Shown here: piece after piece, positions 17,072 to 25,761 of the stretch
Layout: each line of letters opens with the position of its first letter
Position numbering within the stretch: the first letter of the stretch is position 1
Assembly: GCA_017991675.1 (NCBI GenBank)
Contig: JAGOQB010000001.1
Coordinates: forward strand, 62,001-126,000
Origin: Phenylobacterium sp.
GTDB lineage: Bacteria > Pseudomonadota > Alphaproteobacteria > Caulobacterales > Caulobacteraceae
DNA: 64,000 nucleotides
Direction of reading: 5' to 3'
Program-made: the position numbers and the translations under genes
The notes under the pieces: generated by a model
Databases searched by the model: none
Told to the model about the DNA's origin: nothing
The model's input: the letters and a program-made list of their open reading frames with translations, nothing else

Positions 17072-18387
17072 ACATGCCCCTCCGCCTGCTTCGCGACTGT
17101 TTCGAGGGAGTTATTCCCTCGATCATCGCCACCTTGGACGACGAGGGCGTTCCGAATGTCTCGTACCTGTCGCAGGTCCACTATGTCGACGATGAGCACG
17201 TCGCGCTGTCCAACCAGGTCTTCTCCAAGACCGCACGCAACGTGGAGCTGACGGGGCAGGCGAGCGTCCTCGTGGTCGACGGCCGCACCGGCCAGCAGTA
17301 CGAGCTCGACCTGCTGTTCGACCGCGCCGTCCAGTCCGGCGACACCTTCTCGCGAATTGACGCGCAGATCCGCGCGACCGGCGCCCGGGAAGGCCCCGGC
17401 GTGCCTTGGCTGCTGCGCAGCGCGGACATCTATCGGGTGCGCGGTTGCCAACTTGTCCCGGCCCAGCCTGAACCGCCGGCCGCCGAGTTGCTCGGGCAAG
17501 ATGGCGGCGCGCTGCTCTCGGCGGCGGCTCGCTTGGCGATGCGCCTGGCCAAGATAAGTGATCCCGATGCGATGATCGACGGCATGCTCGACGGCCTTCA
17601 GTCAGAGCTGGGCTACACGAACATCATCGTGCTGCTGGCCGATGAGGAGCGCGGTCGGCTGACGACCATCGGCAGCCGCGGATACAGCCTCGGCGGCGTC
17701 GGATCAGAGGCGCGCATTGGGGAAGGGGCGATTGGCGTCGCGGCCGCGAGCGCGCATCCCGTCCGCATCAACGACATGAGCCGGGGTCGACGATACGCCG
17801 CTGCGGTGGGCGGCGAGGCAGGCGAGCGCGTGATTCCGCTTCCTGGCCTGACCGAGCCGCAGAGCCAACTCGCCGCCCCGATGATCAGCAACGGTCGGGT
17901 CCAGGGCGTGCTGTTCGCCGAAGACGCCCGCCGTTTTCGCTTCACACATGCGGACGAAGACGCCCTGGCCATGGTGGCGTTGCAGCTGGCCGGCGGCCTG
18001 CGCCTGTCGGAGGCCGATACGCCCGGCGCGCTGCGGGACGGGCAGTCGCACGCGCCGGCCGGCCGGCCGTTCCACGTCCGCTACCACAGCTTCGACGACA
18101 GCCTGTTCATCGACGACGTCTACCTGATCAAGGGCGTGCCCGGTCGGCTGCTGTTCCATCTCCTGAAGCTCCATACGGAGTCCGGGCGAACCGACTTCAG
18201 CAACCGCGAACTTCGCCTGGACGCCGCCCTTCGCCTGCCGGAACTGAAGGACAATCTGGAGGCGCGGCTCATCCTGCTCCGCCGGCGCCTCGACGAGAAG
18301 GCGGCGCCAGTACGGATCACTCGCCCGGAGCGGGGCCTGATCCATCTCGAACTGGCGCGGCCCCCGCGCATTGAGGTTGTGACCTAG
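17068..18387 (+). CDS. Split-barrel / GAF / winged-helix putative sensor-regulator
   Basis: The 439-residue product starts at GTG 17068 or ATG 17074. Residues 1-130 look like a flavin split barrel (PSIIATLDDEGVPNVSYLSQ, FSKTARNVELTGQASVLVVD). Residues about 150-310 look like a GAF domain (IVLLADEERGRLTTIGSRGY, IGEGAIGVAAASAHPVRIND, LAAPMISNGRVQGVLFAED). Residues 330-439 look like an OmpR-type winged helix (RLLFHLLKLHTESGRTDF, NRELRLD, ARLILLRRRLDE, ITRPERGLIHLEL). This suggests a one-component sensor binding a cofactor or small ligand. The target and signal are unknown. Confidence 0.65.
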   Translation: MNMPLRLLRDCFEGVIPSIIATLDDEGVPNVSYLSQVHYVDDEHVALSNQVFSKTARNVELTGQASVLVVDGRTGQQYELDLLFDRAVQSGDTFSRIDAQIRATGAREGPGVPWLLRSADIYRVRGCQLVPAQPEPPAAELLGQDGGALLSAAARLAMRLAKISDPDAMIDGMLDGLQSELGYTNIIVLLADEERGRLTTIGSRGYSLGGVGSEARIGEGAIGVAAASAHPVRINDMSRGRRYAAAVGGEAGERVIPLPGLTEPQSQLAAPMISNGRVQGVLFAEDARRFRFTHADEDALAMVALQLAGGLRLSEADTPGALRDGQSHAPAGRPFHVRYHSFDDSLFIDDVYLIKGVPGRLLFHLLKLHTESGRTDFSNRELRLDAALRLPELKDNLEARLILLRRRLDEKAAPVRITRPERGLIHLELARPPRIEVVT

Positions 18388-18429
18388 CCAACCGCGTGGC
18401 GACCTGCGTTTCCCGACCGATATTGAGTC

Positions 18430-18453
18430 GCCGACGCTCGAGAGACCGTCGGC
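18430..18453. terminator. Putative bidirectional terminator stem-loop
   Basis: A perfect 7-bp inverted repeat, GCCGACG (18430-18436) and CGTCGGC (18447-18453), with a 10-nt loop lies in the 81-bp gap between two convergent genes. No run of T follows on either strand, so it is called on position and stem strength only. Confidence 0.4.
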
Positions 18454-18468
18454 GCGCTGGCAATGCGA

Positions 18469-19056
18469 TCATCGCTCGCGAGCGCGATCGGCCTCGATTT
18501 CGAGGACGGCCTTGCGGGTCTCTTGAAGAATTTGATCGGACGTCGGGTCGCCCTTGAAGACCCGGGCGAGGGCGACGCCTCCGACCATCAGGCACCAGGC
18601 GCGGATCGCTTCGGCGCGCGCCGCCTCGTCGTCGCCCAGCAGTTCGGCCGCGCCTGAGAAGAACCGCTCCAACCGCGCCTGCATGATGTCGCGCACCTCG
18701 TCGTCGGCGCGCGCCACGTCGTTGGCCAGGGCCGAGACGGCGCAGCCCTCGGCGATATGATCGCGGTGGAAGGGGCTCAGATAGCTGTTGGCGACGGTCT
18801 TCAGCGTGCGCGGTCCCTTGGCGCCGGTCACCGCCAGGCTTGCGGCTTCCCCGTCCTCCAGCGCGCGGTCGAGCGCGGCGGCGATCAGCGCCGAGCGAGA
18901 GGCGAAGTGTCCGTAGAACCCGCCGTGAGTGAGGTTCACCGATTTCATCAGCTCGCCGATCGACAGGCTGTCGAGGCCGCCTTCGCGAATCTGCTTGGCG
19001 GCGGCGACGATGATCCGTTCGCGGTTCTGCGCCTTGTCGGCCTGAGAATGTCCCAT
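18469..19056 (-). CDS. TetR/AcrR-family transcriptional repressor
   Basis: This 195-residue protein has the TetR N-terminal HTH (RERIIVAAAKQIREGGLDSL, SIGELMKSVNLTHGGFYGHF, ASRSALIAAALDRAL) at about 12-60. A helical ligand domain follows, with the TetR_C-like segments SPFHRDHIAEGCAVSALAND and EAIRAWCLMVGGVALARVFK. It is transcribed divergently from the crotonase gene at 19208, with an A/T-rich intergenic region carrying a direct repeat. It probably represses that cluster; the ligand is likely a CoA thioester or pathway compound, which is inference. Confidence 0.92.
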   Translation of the reverse strand: MGHSQADKAQNRERIIVAAAKQIREGGLDSLSIGELMKSVNLTHGGFYGHFASRSALIAAALDRALEDGEAASLAVTGAKGPRTLKTVANSYLSPFHRDHIAEGCAVSALANDVARADDEVRDIMQARLERFFSGAAELLGDDEAARAEAIRAWCLMVGGVALARVFKGDPTSDQILQETRKAVLEIEADRARER

Positions 19057-19154
19057 GTCGCCTCGCGGTCCAGCCCGCCAGCATGACGGACATCATCCTT
19101 TCCTAGCAGGCCCTGGCCAACCCGGAAAGTTGGGCTTGTCAGACGAGCAGGATT

Positions 19155-19189
19155 ACGATCATCATGCACAACAATATGACGATCATCAT
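19155..19189. repeat. 11-bp direct repeat in the tetR-crotonase intergenic region
   Basis: ACGATCATCAT occurs at 19155-19165 and again at 19179-19189, 24 bp apart. It lies 18 bp before the crotonase start, in an A/T-rich patch unusual for this GC-rich window. Position suggests a regulator or promoter element; a symmetric TetR-type operator was not found. Confidence 0.45.
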
Positions 19190-19207
19190 TCAGATTGGAG
19201 CATTGGG

Positions 19208-19987
19208 ATGGATGTGCAAGGCGAGGTCCGCTGGGAGCGGCTTGATCGGGTCCTGAAGATCACGATCGACAATGCGGCGAAGAAGAACGCCTTCTCGCCG
19301 GAGATGATGCAGCAGCTGTCGCAGGGGCTGACCGAGCTCGACCGCGACGAGACGCTCTGGGCCGGGGTCATCTGTGCGGCGGGTGATCACTTCACCGCCG
19401 GCCTCGATATGCCGAAATTCTTCGGGCCGGGAGCGACGGCCAAGCCGATCCCCGACGAAAACATCGATCCCTTCGGCCTCAAGAACCGCTGCCGTAAGCC
19501 GATCGTCACGGCCGTCCAGGGCTTCGTCTACACGGTCGGCATCGAGGTCATGCTGGCCGGCGACATTGTGATTGCGGCCGACACCAGCCGCTTCGCTCAG
19601 CTCGAGTCAAAGCGCGGCATCGCGCCGCTCGGCGGGGCGCATTTCCGCTACCTGACCCGGATGGGTTGGGGCGACGCCATGTATCACCTGTTCCTCTGCG
19701 ACGAGTTCGACGCCGCGCGCGCGGAGAAGATCGGGCTGGTGCAGGAGGTCGTTCCGGCCGGCGAGCAGATCGACCGGGCGATGGCGATCGCACGTCGCAT
19801 CTGTGAGAACGCGCCGCTCGGCATCCAGGTCACCAAGGAAGCGGCGCTGAAGTTCATCGAGGCCGGCGAGGTGGCGGCCGCGGCCTATGTGCCTCAGATC
19901 CGCGAGCGGGTGATGGGCAGCGCCGACGCCCGGGAAGGGATCATGTCCTTCGTCGAGCGCCGCGCAGCGGTCTTCACCGGGAACTAG
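19208..19987 (+). CDS. Enoyl-CoA hydratase/isomerase family protein (crotonase 1)
   Basis: The ATG at 19208 gives 259 residues. The crotonase oxyanion segments are GDHFTAGLDMPKFF and VQGFVYTVGIEVMLAGD. Unlike its two paralogues here, it keeps acidic residues at both positions where canonical hydratases have catalytic Glu (GIEVML and AQLESKRG), so hydration of an enoyl-CoA is plausible. It is the first gene of a plus-strand run with tautomerase-like, VOC, crotonase and transporter genes. The actual acyl chain is not known. Confidence 0.88.
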   Translation: MDVQGEVRWERLDRVLKITIDNAAKKNAFSPEMMQQLSQGLTELDRDETLWAGVICAAGDHFTAGLDMPKFFGPGATAKPIPDENIDPFGLKNRCRKPIVTAVQGFVYTVGIEVMLAGDIVIAADTSRFAQLESKRGIAPLGGAHFRYLTRMGWGDAMYHLFLCDEFDAARAEKIGLVQEVVPAGEQIDRAMAIARRICENAPLGIQVTKEAALKFIEAGEVAAAAYVPQIRERVMGSADAREGIMSFVERRAAVFTGN

Positions 19988-19991
19988 GCCG

Positions 19992-20474
19992 ATGACCATC
20001 ATCACCGTGACCGCGCCGCGCGGGCGCCTCGATCTCGCGCGGCGCCGGCGCCTGGCCGAAAGCCTCACCGACGCCGTGCTTGTGCCGGAGGTCGGCCAAC
20101 CCGCGCCGGCCGCACGCGCAGGGTTCCAGGTCCGTTTCATCGAACTGGAGCCGGACGCCATGGCGATCGGCGGCAAGTTGCTCGCTGACCAGCCCGCGGA
20201 CCCCATGTCCATCGATGTCGCCGTCATGGACGCCGCCTGGCCCCAGCCGGTTCGGACTCGTGTGATCGCGAACCTTCTGTCGGCGATGGCGGAGGCCTGC
20301 GGCCTGACCGCCCCGTCGCCGACCTGGTGGGTGACGTTCCGGGTCATCGACGAGGGCTCGTGGGGCTCGCGCGGCGGCGTGTTGTCGATCCTGGATCTGC
20401 TGGGCAGCGGCGTTTTCACGCCCGAGCGGGCCGCGGAGGTTCGAGCCGAGATCGAGGGGAGGGGCGTCCGATGA
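19992..20474 (+). CDS. Tautomerase-superfamily-like protein without N-terminal proline
   Basis: The 160-residue protein opens TIITVTAPRGRLDLARRRRL and AESLTDAVL, as in 4-oxalocrotonate tautomerase folds. It ends with VTFRVIDEGSWGSRGGVLS, resembling the WG-x-GG segment of that superfamily, with a long insertion between. Residue 2 is Thr, not the catalytic Pro expected after Met removal, so ordinary tautomerase chemistry is doubtful. It starts 4 bp after crotonase 1 and overlaps the VOC gene, marking a tight operon. The assignment is by pattern and is moderate. Confidence 0.5.
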   Translation: MTIITVTAPRGRLDLARRRRLAESLTDAVLVPEVGQPAPAARAGFQVRFIELEPDAMAIGGKLLADQPADPMSIDVAVMDAAWPQPVRTRVIANLLSAMAEACGLTAPSPTWWVTFRVIDEGSWGSRGGVLSILDLLGSGVFTPERAAEVRAEIEGRGVR

Positions 20475-20923
20475 CGACGGATGGCTGGAGCTTTCCCTAC
20501 GGCTCGGAGCAGCGCTACCACCTGCAGCACATCCACATCTTCGCCTCGGACATCGAGCGGACCATCGCCTTCTACAGCACGTGGTTCGATGCGGAGGTCG
20601 CGTGGGACGGCGACTATGCCGGCGCGCGCAACGTGTTCATGAAGATCGGCATCGGGGCGATGCATCTCTACGATCAGCCGCCCCGCGATCATGGCCGCAA
20701 CGCCGTGCATCACCTGGGCATGCAGGTCGTGGGGCTCGATGACCTGTTCGAACGGATGACGGCCGCCGGCGTGGTCATCCGCAATCCGATCCGGCGCAGC
20801 GGCGGCAGCGGCTATTTCATGCTCGAGGCGCCGGACGGGGTGCTGCTTGAGGTGTTCGAGCCGGGTCCGGAGCGCGAGCCTGCAGTCCGCCGGTACTACG
20901 GGTTCGGCGATCCGGAAGGGTAG
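20471..20923 (+). CDS. VOC (glyoxalase/dioxygenase superfamily) protein
   Basis: This 150-residue single-domain protein starts at the ATG that overlaps the previous stop. LQHIHIFASDIERTIAFYSTWF is the classic VOC opening, with a metal-ligand His in LQHIHIF. AVHHLGMQVVGLDDLFERM and YFMLEAPDGVLLEVFEPGP supply further His and Glu candidates. Such proteins act as isomerases, lyases, epimerases or dioxygenases, so the reaction cannot be assigned. Methylmalonyl-CoA epimerase-like activity would fit a CoA pathway but is only one option. Confidence 0.85.
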   Translation: MTTDGWSFPYGSEQRYHLQHIHIFASDIERTIAFYSTWFDAEVAWDGDYAGARNVFMKIGIGAMHLYDQPPRDHGRNAVHHLGMQVVGLDDLFERMTAAGVVIRNPIRRSGGSGYFMLEAPDGVLLEVFEPGPEREPAVRRYYGFGDPEG

Positions 20924-21040
20924 GGCGTTGATAAGGGGTGAATTGGTGAGCAGGGCTCAGCAATCGGCCTTCGATCTCGTTTGTGGGCCGCGGTTCGGCG
21001 CGCCATCCCTCCCTCAGCAAACAACGAACGGGAGGGTCGC

Positions 21041-21919
21041 ATGCCGACCGAGCTTCGCTACGAGAACGTGGACATGGTGGTCGCTGAGGCGCCGGCCGGG
21101 ATGACCAAGTTCAAGATGGAGTTCGAGGAGCCGGGCATCGCGATCCTGACCCTGGATCGTCCGGACAAGCTGAACGCCTTTTCGATGGGTTACCCGGCCG
21201 ACCAGCCCCGTCCGCGCGGCTGGTCGATGTACGACCGCTACATGCGCTGCGTGACCCAGGAGCTGAAGCACGACCCGAAGGTCCGCGTCGTGGTGGTCAC
21301 CGGGGCCGGTCGCGCCTTCTCCTCGGGCGCCGACATCAAGGACTGGGCGGGCATGGAGGCGCACGCCAAGACCGAGGTGTCGCCCTTCGTGAAGGAAGGG
21401 CTGCTCTTCGACGAGCACACCGCGATGATGCACATCTGGTTCAAGCATCTGGTCAAGCCGACGATCGCCATGGTCAACGGCCTGGCGGTCGGCATGGGCG
21501 CGGACCTCGCCGGGGCCTGCGACATGCGGATCATGTCGGACGAGGCGTTCTTCCAGTGGGCGTACATCCTCAACGGCCTCGTCCCGGTCGACGGCGGCAT
21601 GTGGCTGCTGCCGCGCATCGTCGGCCAGGCCAAGGCGATGGAGTGGATGCTGACCGGCGACCGGGTCTACGCCGAGGAGGCGCTGCGCACCGGCCTCGTC
21701 AATCACGTGGTCCCGAAGGAAAAGCTGCTGGAAACGACCATGGCGCTGGCCGCCAAGATCGCCGAGCGTTCGCCCAGCGCGGTGCAGTCCACGCGGTTTG
21801 GAATCAATGCCGGCGCGACCCTCTCCATGCAGGACGCCGTGGGGCTTTCGTACCTCTCCGGCTACAGCACCTTCCGCGACATGCGCTCCAGCATCCAGCG
21901 CCGCGCCGAGAACATCTGA
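21041..21919 (+). CDS. Enoyl-CoA hydratase/isomerase family protein (crotonase 2)
   Basis: The ATG at 21041 follows GGGAGGG and gives 292 residues. The crotonase core is clear: AGRAFSSGADIKDWAGMEA and MVNGLAVGMGADLAGACD, then LNGLVPVDGGMWLLPRIVG. The two hydratase Glu positions are not conserved (GADLAG and FFQWAYILNG), and the VPVDGG/WLLPR segment recalls PaaG-type isomerases. An N-terminal extension of about 25 residues precedes the core. It may therefore isomerise or open a ring rather than hydrate a double bond. It follows the VOC gene by 117 bp. Confidence 0.87.
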   Translation: MPTELRYENVDMVVAEAPAGMTKFKMEFEEPGIAILTLDRPDKLNAFSMGYPADQPRPRGWSMYDRYMRCVTQELKHDPKVRVVVVTGAGRAFSSGADIKDWAGMEAHAKTEVSPFVKEGLLFDEHTAMMHIWFKHLVKPTIAMVNGLAVGMGADLAGACDMRIMSDEAFFQWAYILNGLVPVDGGMWLLPRIVGQAKAMEWMLTGDRVYAEEALRTGLVNHVVPKEKLLETTMALAAKIAERSPSAVQSTRFGINAGATLSMQDAVGLSYLSGYSTFRDMRSSIQRRAENI

Positions 21920-21923
21920 TCCC

Positions 21924-23261
21924 ATGTCGATCGCCGCCGGCGCGCCTCAGGCCGCAAAGCTCGGCCGTGGGACCATGCTGTCCTATTGCCTCTATGCGAT
22001 CCCGCTGACGGCGACGACGGCGGCGATCACCAACTTCATCCCGCCCTACTACAGTGAGGTCTTCGGCCTGCCGCTGGCCACGGTGGGGGCGGGGCTGCTG
22101 ATGATCCGCATCATCGACGCGGTGATGGACCCGCTCATCGGTTGGGCGGTCGACGCCGCCCCGTTCCGCCAGCAGCATCGCCCCTGGCTGCTGATCGCCC
22201 TGCCGATCTATCTGGCCTCGGTGGGCCTGCTGTTCTTCCCGCCGCCCGGCTGGGTCGGACAGGCCTACCTGGTGGCCGTGGGCGGCGCCGCCTATGTGGC
22301 CTTCACCCTGGGAGTGGTGGCTCACCAGGCCTGGGGCGCGTCGCTGGCGCGCGATCCGCCCAGCCTTTCGCGGCTGTTCGGCTATCGCGAGGTGGCGGTG
22401 ATCGTCGGCATCCTCGGCGTCTTCGGCCTGGCGGCGCTCGCCGAGAGCTGGGACGGGGCAGGGGTCGGCGCCAAGGCCGCCGCGGCCGGCGGCTTCGTCC
22501 TGGCGTCCGTCGTCCTATGCTCCTTGGCGACCTACGTCTTCACCCCCGATCCGCCGGCCATGGACGTGCGCAGCCGCGGCGACTTGGCCGCCATGCGCCC
22601 GTTTCTGCTTGGCGGCGATTTCCTCAAGATCTGCCTGGCGACCCTGGCCTACAACTTCTCATGGGTGGCCTATTCGGTGCTCGGCTACTTCGTCGCCAAG
22701 CACCTGTTCGGGGCAGGCGACCGCTTCGCACTCGGGCTCACCCTGAGCTTCGTGATCGCGCCCCTCGGGATGGCCGTCTGGATGCGGCTGGCCCGCAAGA
22801 TCGGCGACCAGCGGACCCTGATCGCCGCCTGCTTCTATCTCGCCGCGGTGTTCGCCGCCCTGCCGCTGCTGCGGGGCGCGCCCGGAGGCTACTTCCTGTT
22901 CACCGGCCTATTGGGGATCGGGTTCGGCGCCGGCCCTTATCTGCTGCGCTCGCTGACTGGGGTGCTCGCCAACCGCTTCGAAGCCCAGGCCGGCGTCAAG
23001 GTGCGCGGCGCGGCTTATGCCGGCGCCAACTTCTTCGACAAGGCCGGCAGCGGCTTGGGCTCGGTGGCCCTGTTGCTGGTGTCCACGCTGGGCTTTCGGC
23101 CGGAGCTCGATCAGGTCGCCGGGCCTGCGTCGCAGGCTCTGCTGATCACCGCGGTCGCTGCGCCGGCGCTCGGATTTCTGATCGCCGCCGCCGCGGTCTG
23201 GCGCATGCAGATCGCCCCGCACGGCGCCGCGGCCGACAAGCTCGCAACCGCGACGGGATAG
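21924..23261 (+). CDS. MFS transporter of the GPH (glycoside-pentoside-hexuronide) type
   Basis: This 445-residue membrane protein starts five bases after crotonase 2 and has about twelve hydrophobic helices. LLMIRIIDAVMDPLIGWAVD matches the GPH signature around helix 2, and conserved Arg/Lys loops follow. GPH carriers are cation symporters often found with sugar, steroid or aromatic-acid genes. Co-transcription with CoA-pathway enzymes and a downstream TonB receptor suggests uptake of the cluster's substrate across the inner membrane. Confidence 0.88.
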   Translation: MSIAAGAPQAAKLGRGTMLSYCLYAIPLTATTAAITNFIPPYYSEVFGLPLATVGAGLLMIRIIDAVMDPLIGWAVDAAPFRQQHRPWLLIALPIYLASVGLLFFPPPGWVGQAYLVAVGGAAYVAFTLGVVAHQAWGASLARDPPSLSRLFGYREVAVIVGILGVFGLAALAESWDGAGVGAKAAAAGGFVLASVVLCSLATYVFTPDPPAMDVRSRGDLAAMRPFLLGGDFLKICLATLAYNFSWVAYSVLGYFVAKHLFGAGDRFALGLTLSFVIAPLGMAVWMRLARKIGDQRTLIAACFYLAAVFAALPLLRGAPGGYFLFTGLLGIGFGAGPYLLRSLTGVLANRFEAQAGVKVRGAAYAGANFFDKAGSGLGSVALLLVSTLGFRPELDQVAGPASQALLITAVAAPALGFLIAAAAVWRMQIAPHGAAADKLATATG

Positions 23262-23301
23262 GTGAGCCGGCTTCATCAATGGCGCGCCGCATTCGTTTGA
23301 G

Positions 23302-23332
23302 GGCGGCTCGCCGGGCGGGCAGTAGAGCCGCC
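23302..23332 (+). terminator. Stem-loop after the transporter gene
   Basis: A perfect 8-bp inverted repeat, GGCGGCTC (23302-23309) and GAGCCGCC (23325-23332), has a 15-nt loop. It lies 40 bp after the transporter stop and about 100 bp before the TonB receptor. There is no T-run, so it may be a terminator, an mRNA-stabilising hairpin or both. Confidence 0.4.
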
Positions 23333-23437
23333 GGGACCGTGGTCGGCCGCGCTAGCGGCGCCGGACCTTCAATTCAACAAGACGGGCGGGTCATCGGCGG
23401 AGCGCTTCCGCCAACCACGCCGACATAGGGGGTGTTT

Positions 23438-25684
23438 GTGACAAAGTTCCTGTTGCTTGCGAGTGCTGCTTTCGCCGGGTCGATGCTGACCTCGGCGGCG
23501 TCCGCCCAGACCAACGAGCCGCTGCTCGACGAGATCGTCGTCGTGGCCCAGAAGAAGGAAGAACGTCTGCAGGACGTTCCGGTCTCCGTCGGTGTCGTCC
23601 AGGGGGCCAATATCGAGCGCCTTGGCCTGGCCAACATGGAGCAGCTCTCCCGCTACGTCCCCAACTTCACCGTCGCCGAGACCGGCAGCGGCAACCGCAT
23701 CACCATGCGCGGCATCAGCTCGGGCACCAACCGCGGGTTCGAGCAGTCGGTGGGCCTGTTCAACGACGGGATCTATGGCGGCCGCAACCGGCAGTTCACC
23801 GTGCCGTTCTTCGACGTGGAGCGCGTCGAGGTGCTGAAGGGCCCGCAGGGGGTTCTGTTCGGCAAGAACACGGTCGCCGGGGCGGTCAGCATCGTCACCG
23901 CCAAGCCCACCCACAGTCCGCAGGCCTGGGTCGCCGGCGCCTATGAAACCCAGTTCGGCAAGGCCGAGGCGTCGGGCGTGGTCAGCGGCCCGCTGAGCGA
24001 CACCTTCGCCGCGCGACTGGCCGTCCGCTTCGCCAAGGCCGACGAGGGCTTCCTGCGCAACACCATGAACGGCAAGCGCGAGCGCTCACTGGAGGAGGGC
24101 CTGGCCCGCGCCTCGTTCGTCTGGGACCCGATGCAGGACCTGAAGGTCTCGGGCAAATACGAGTACGCCGAAAGCAAGACCACCGGGACGCTCTTCCAGC
24201 TGATCTCGATGGGCTCGAACGGCGCGCTCTACCGCCGCTATGATCCGCAGGTCGAAGACCGGCTCAACCAGCTGACCAGCAACGGCGACCAGCGCGACAA
24301 CGACAACAAGATCCGCTCGCACAACGCCGCGCTGCGCGTCGACTACGACTTCGGCCAAGCCAAGCTGGTCTCCCAGACCGGCTATTCGGCCTACAAGTCG
24401 ATGACCAGCAACGAAGACTCCGACTTCACGCCGGTCCCGCTGCTGAACTTCGATTCCACCGAAGACTTCTCGCAGTTCAGCCAGGAGGTCCGCTACGCGT
24501 CCTCGCTCGGCGAGCGCTTCTCCTATACGGCCGGCGTCTACTATCAGTACGGCGAGTACCTCACCAAACCGATGTTCTCTCTGCAGGGGACCAATATCGG
24601 CTACATGAACACCCGCAACCGGCGTAATTTCGACCAGAGCTCGGAGAGCTACAGCGTCTTCGCCGAAGGCGTCTTCAAGGTGACCGACCAGCTGAAGGTC
24701 ATCGCCGGGGCGCGCTACAACGACGAACAGAAGGACGTTCACCGCAGCAATGTGGTGCTGAAGTGGGCCTCGGACGCCCCGGAGGACAGCGCTGCGGTGC
24801 TGGCCTTCAGCCGCAACCTGTTCGGCGCGGTGAACTTCGACCTGAAGGAGTCGCGCAGCGAACAGCAGCTCTCGCCGGCGCTCACGGTGCAGTACGACTT
24901 CAACGATGACGTCATGGCCTACGCCAAGGCCACCCGCGCCTACAAGAGCGGCGGCTTCGACGCCTCCGACACCCGCGGCACGGCGCCCCAGTACGAAGAC
25001 GAGCAGGTCACGGCCTACGAGGCCGGCGTCAAGGCGCGGTTCGGCGGCGCCATCGAGGTGAACGCCTCAGTGTTCAACGCCACCTACAAGGACCTGCAGG
25101 TGCAGTCCTTCAACGGCATCTCCTTCCTGACCACCAACGCCGGCGAAGCGACCTCGCGGGGCGCCGAGCTCGACGGGCGTTGGAAGATCACCCCGGCGTT
25201 CCTGCTGTCAGGTTCGGTCTCCTACCTCGACGCGCAGTACGACGAGTATGTCGGCGCGGCCTGCACCTACGCCCAGAGCCTCGCCTGGCAGGCCGCCGGC
25301 AAGCCCGGCTCGTGCGTGCAGGACCTCAGCGGCCGCCCGCTCACCGACGCCCCGCCGTGGTCGGCCAGCATGAACCTGAACTTCCACACGCCCCTCGACA
25401 GTGGCTGGTCGCTCGACGCCAATCTCGGCTTCAACTACCGGGCCCAGCAGTATGTGGCGACCGACCTGGATCCGATTTCCAAGCAGGCCGGCTACACCAC
25501 CTGGGATGCGAACGTGCAGCTGCTCGCCCCGGACGAGGCCTGGGACGTCTCGCTGGTGGCCAAGAACATCTTCGACGAGCGCGCCATGACCTATGTGGCG
25601 AGCGTGCCGATCTTCTCGGGTTCCAAGGCCGCCTCGATCATCGAACCCCGCACCGTCGAGCTGCGGGCAACCCGCCGCTTCTAG
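23438..25684 (+). CDS. TonB-dependent outer-membrane receptor 1
   Basis: The product has about 748 residues. A GTG at 23438 lies 6 nt after AGGGGG and is preferred over the GTG at 23432. A signal peptide (LLLASAAFAGSMLTSAASAQ) is followed by DEIVVVAQKKEERLQDVPVS, which begins the plug domain. ERVEVLKGPQGVLFGKNTVAG is the plug signature, and the protein ends with an aromatic residue in TRRF, as expected for a beta-barrel. It probably imports the catabolic substrate of the flanking CoA cluster using TonB energy. The substrate is not identifiable. Confidence 0.92.
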   Translation: MTKFLLLASAAFAGSMLTSAASAQTNEPLLDEIVVVAQKKEERLQDVPVSVGVVQGANIERLGLANMEQLSRYVPNFTVAETGSGNRITMRGISSGTNRGFEQSVGLFNDGIYGGRNRQFTVPFFDVERVEVLKGPQGVLFGKNTVAGAVSIVTAKPTHSPQAWVAGAYETQFGKAEASGVVSGPLSDTFAARLAVRFAKADEGFLRNTMNGKRERSLEEGLARASFVWDPMQDLKVSGKYEYAESKTTGTLFQLISMGSNGALYRRYDPQVEDRLNQLTSNGDQRDNDNKIRSHNAALRVDYDFGQAKLVSQTGYSAYKSMTSNEDSDFTPVPLLNFDSTEDFSQFSQEVRYASSLGERFSYTAGVYYQYGEYLTKPMFSLQGTNIGYMNTRNRRNFDQSSESYSVFAEGVFKVTDQLKVIAGARYNDEQKDVHRSNVVLKWASDAPEDSAAVLAFSRNLFGAVNFDLKESRSEQQLSPALTVQYDFNDDVMAYAKATRAYKSGGFDASDTRGTAPQYEDEQVTAYEAGVKARFGGAIEVNASVFNATYKDLQVQSFNGISFLTTNAGEATSRGAELDGRWKITPAFLLSGSVSYLDAQYDEYVGAACTYAQSLAWQAAGKPGSCVQDLSGRPLTDAPPWSASMNLNFHTPLDSGWSLDANLGFNYRAQQYVATDLDPISKQAGYTTWDANVQLLAPDEAWDVSLVAKNIFDERAMTYVASVPIFSGSKAASIIEPRTVELRATRRF

Positions 25685-25696
25685 CGGTGTTTCCCC

Positions 25697-25728
25697 GCCC
25701 TGGTCCGCCGTTCGCGGCGGGCCGGGGC
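25697..25728 (+). terminator. GC-rich stem-loop with TTCG tetraloop after the receptor gene
   Basis: Fourteen stacked base pairs, including two G-U, close on the stable loop TTCG (25711-25714). The inner stem is CCGCCG-TTCG-CGGCGG (25705-25720). It starts 12 bp after the receptor stop. No U-tract follows, so termination may depend on other factors, or the hairpin may protect mRNA. Confidence 0.55.
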
Positions 25729-25761
25729 TCCCCTGACACCCGAACCGATTGGAGCCCCAGC

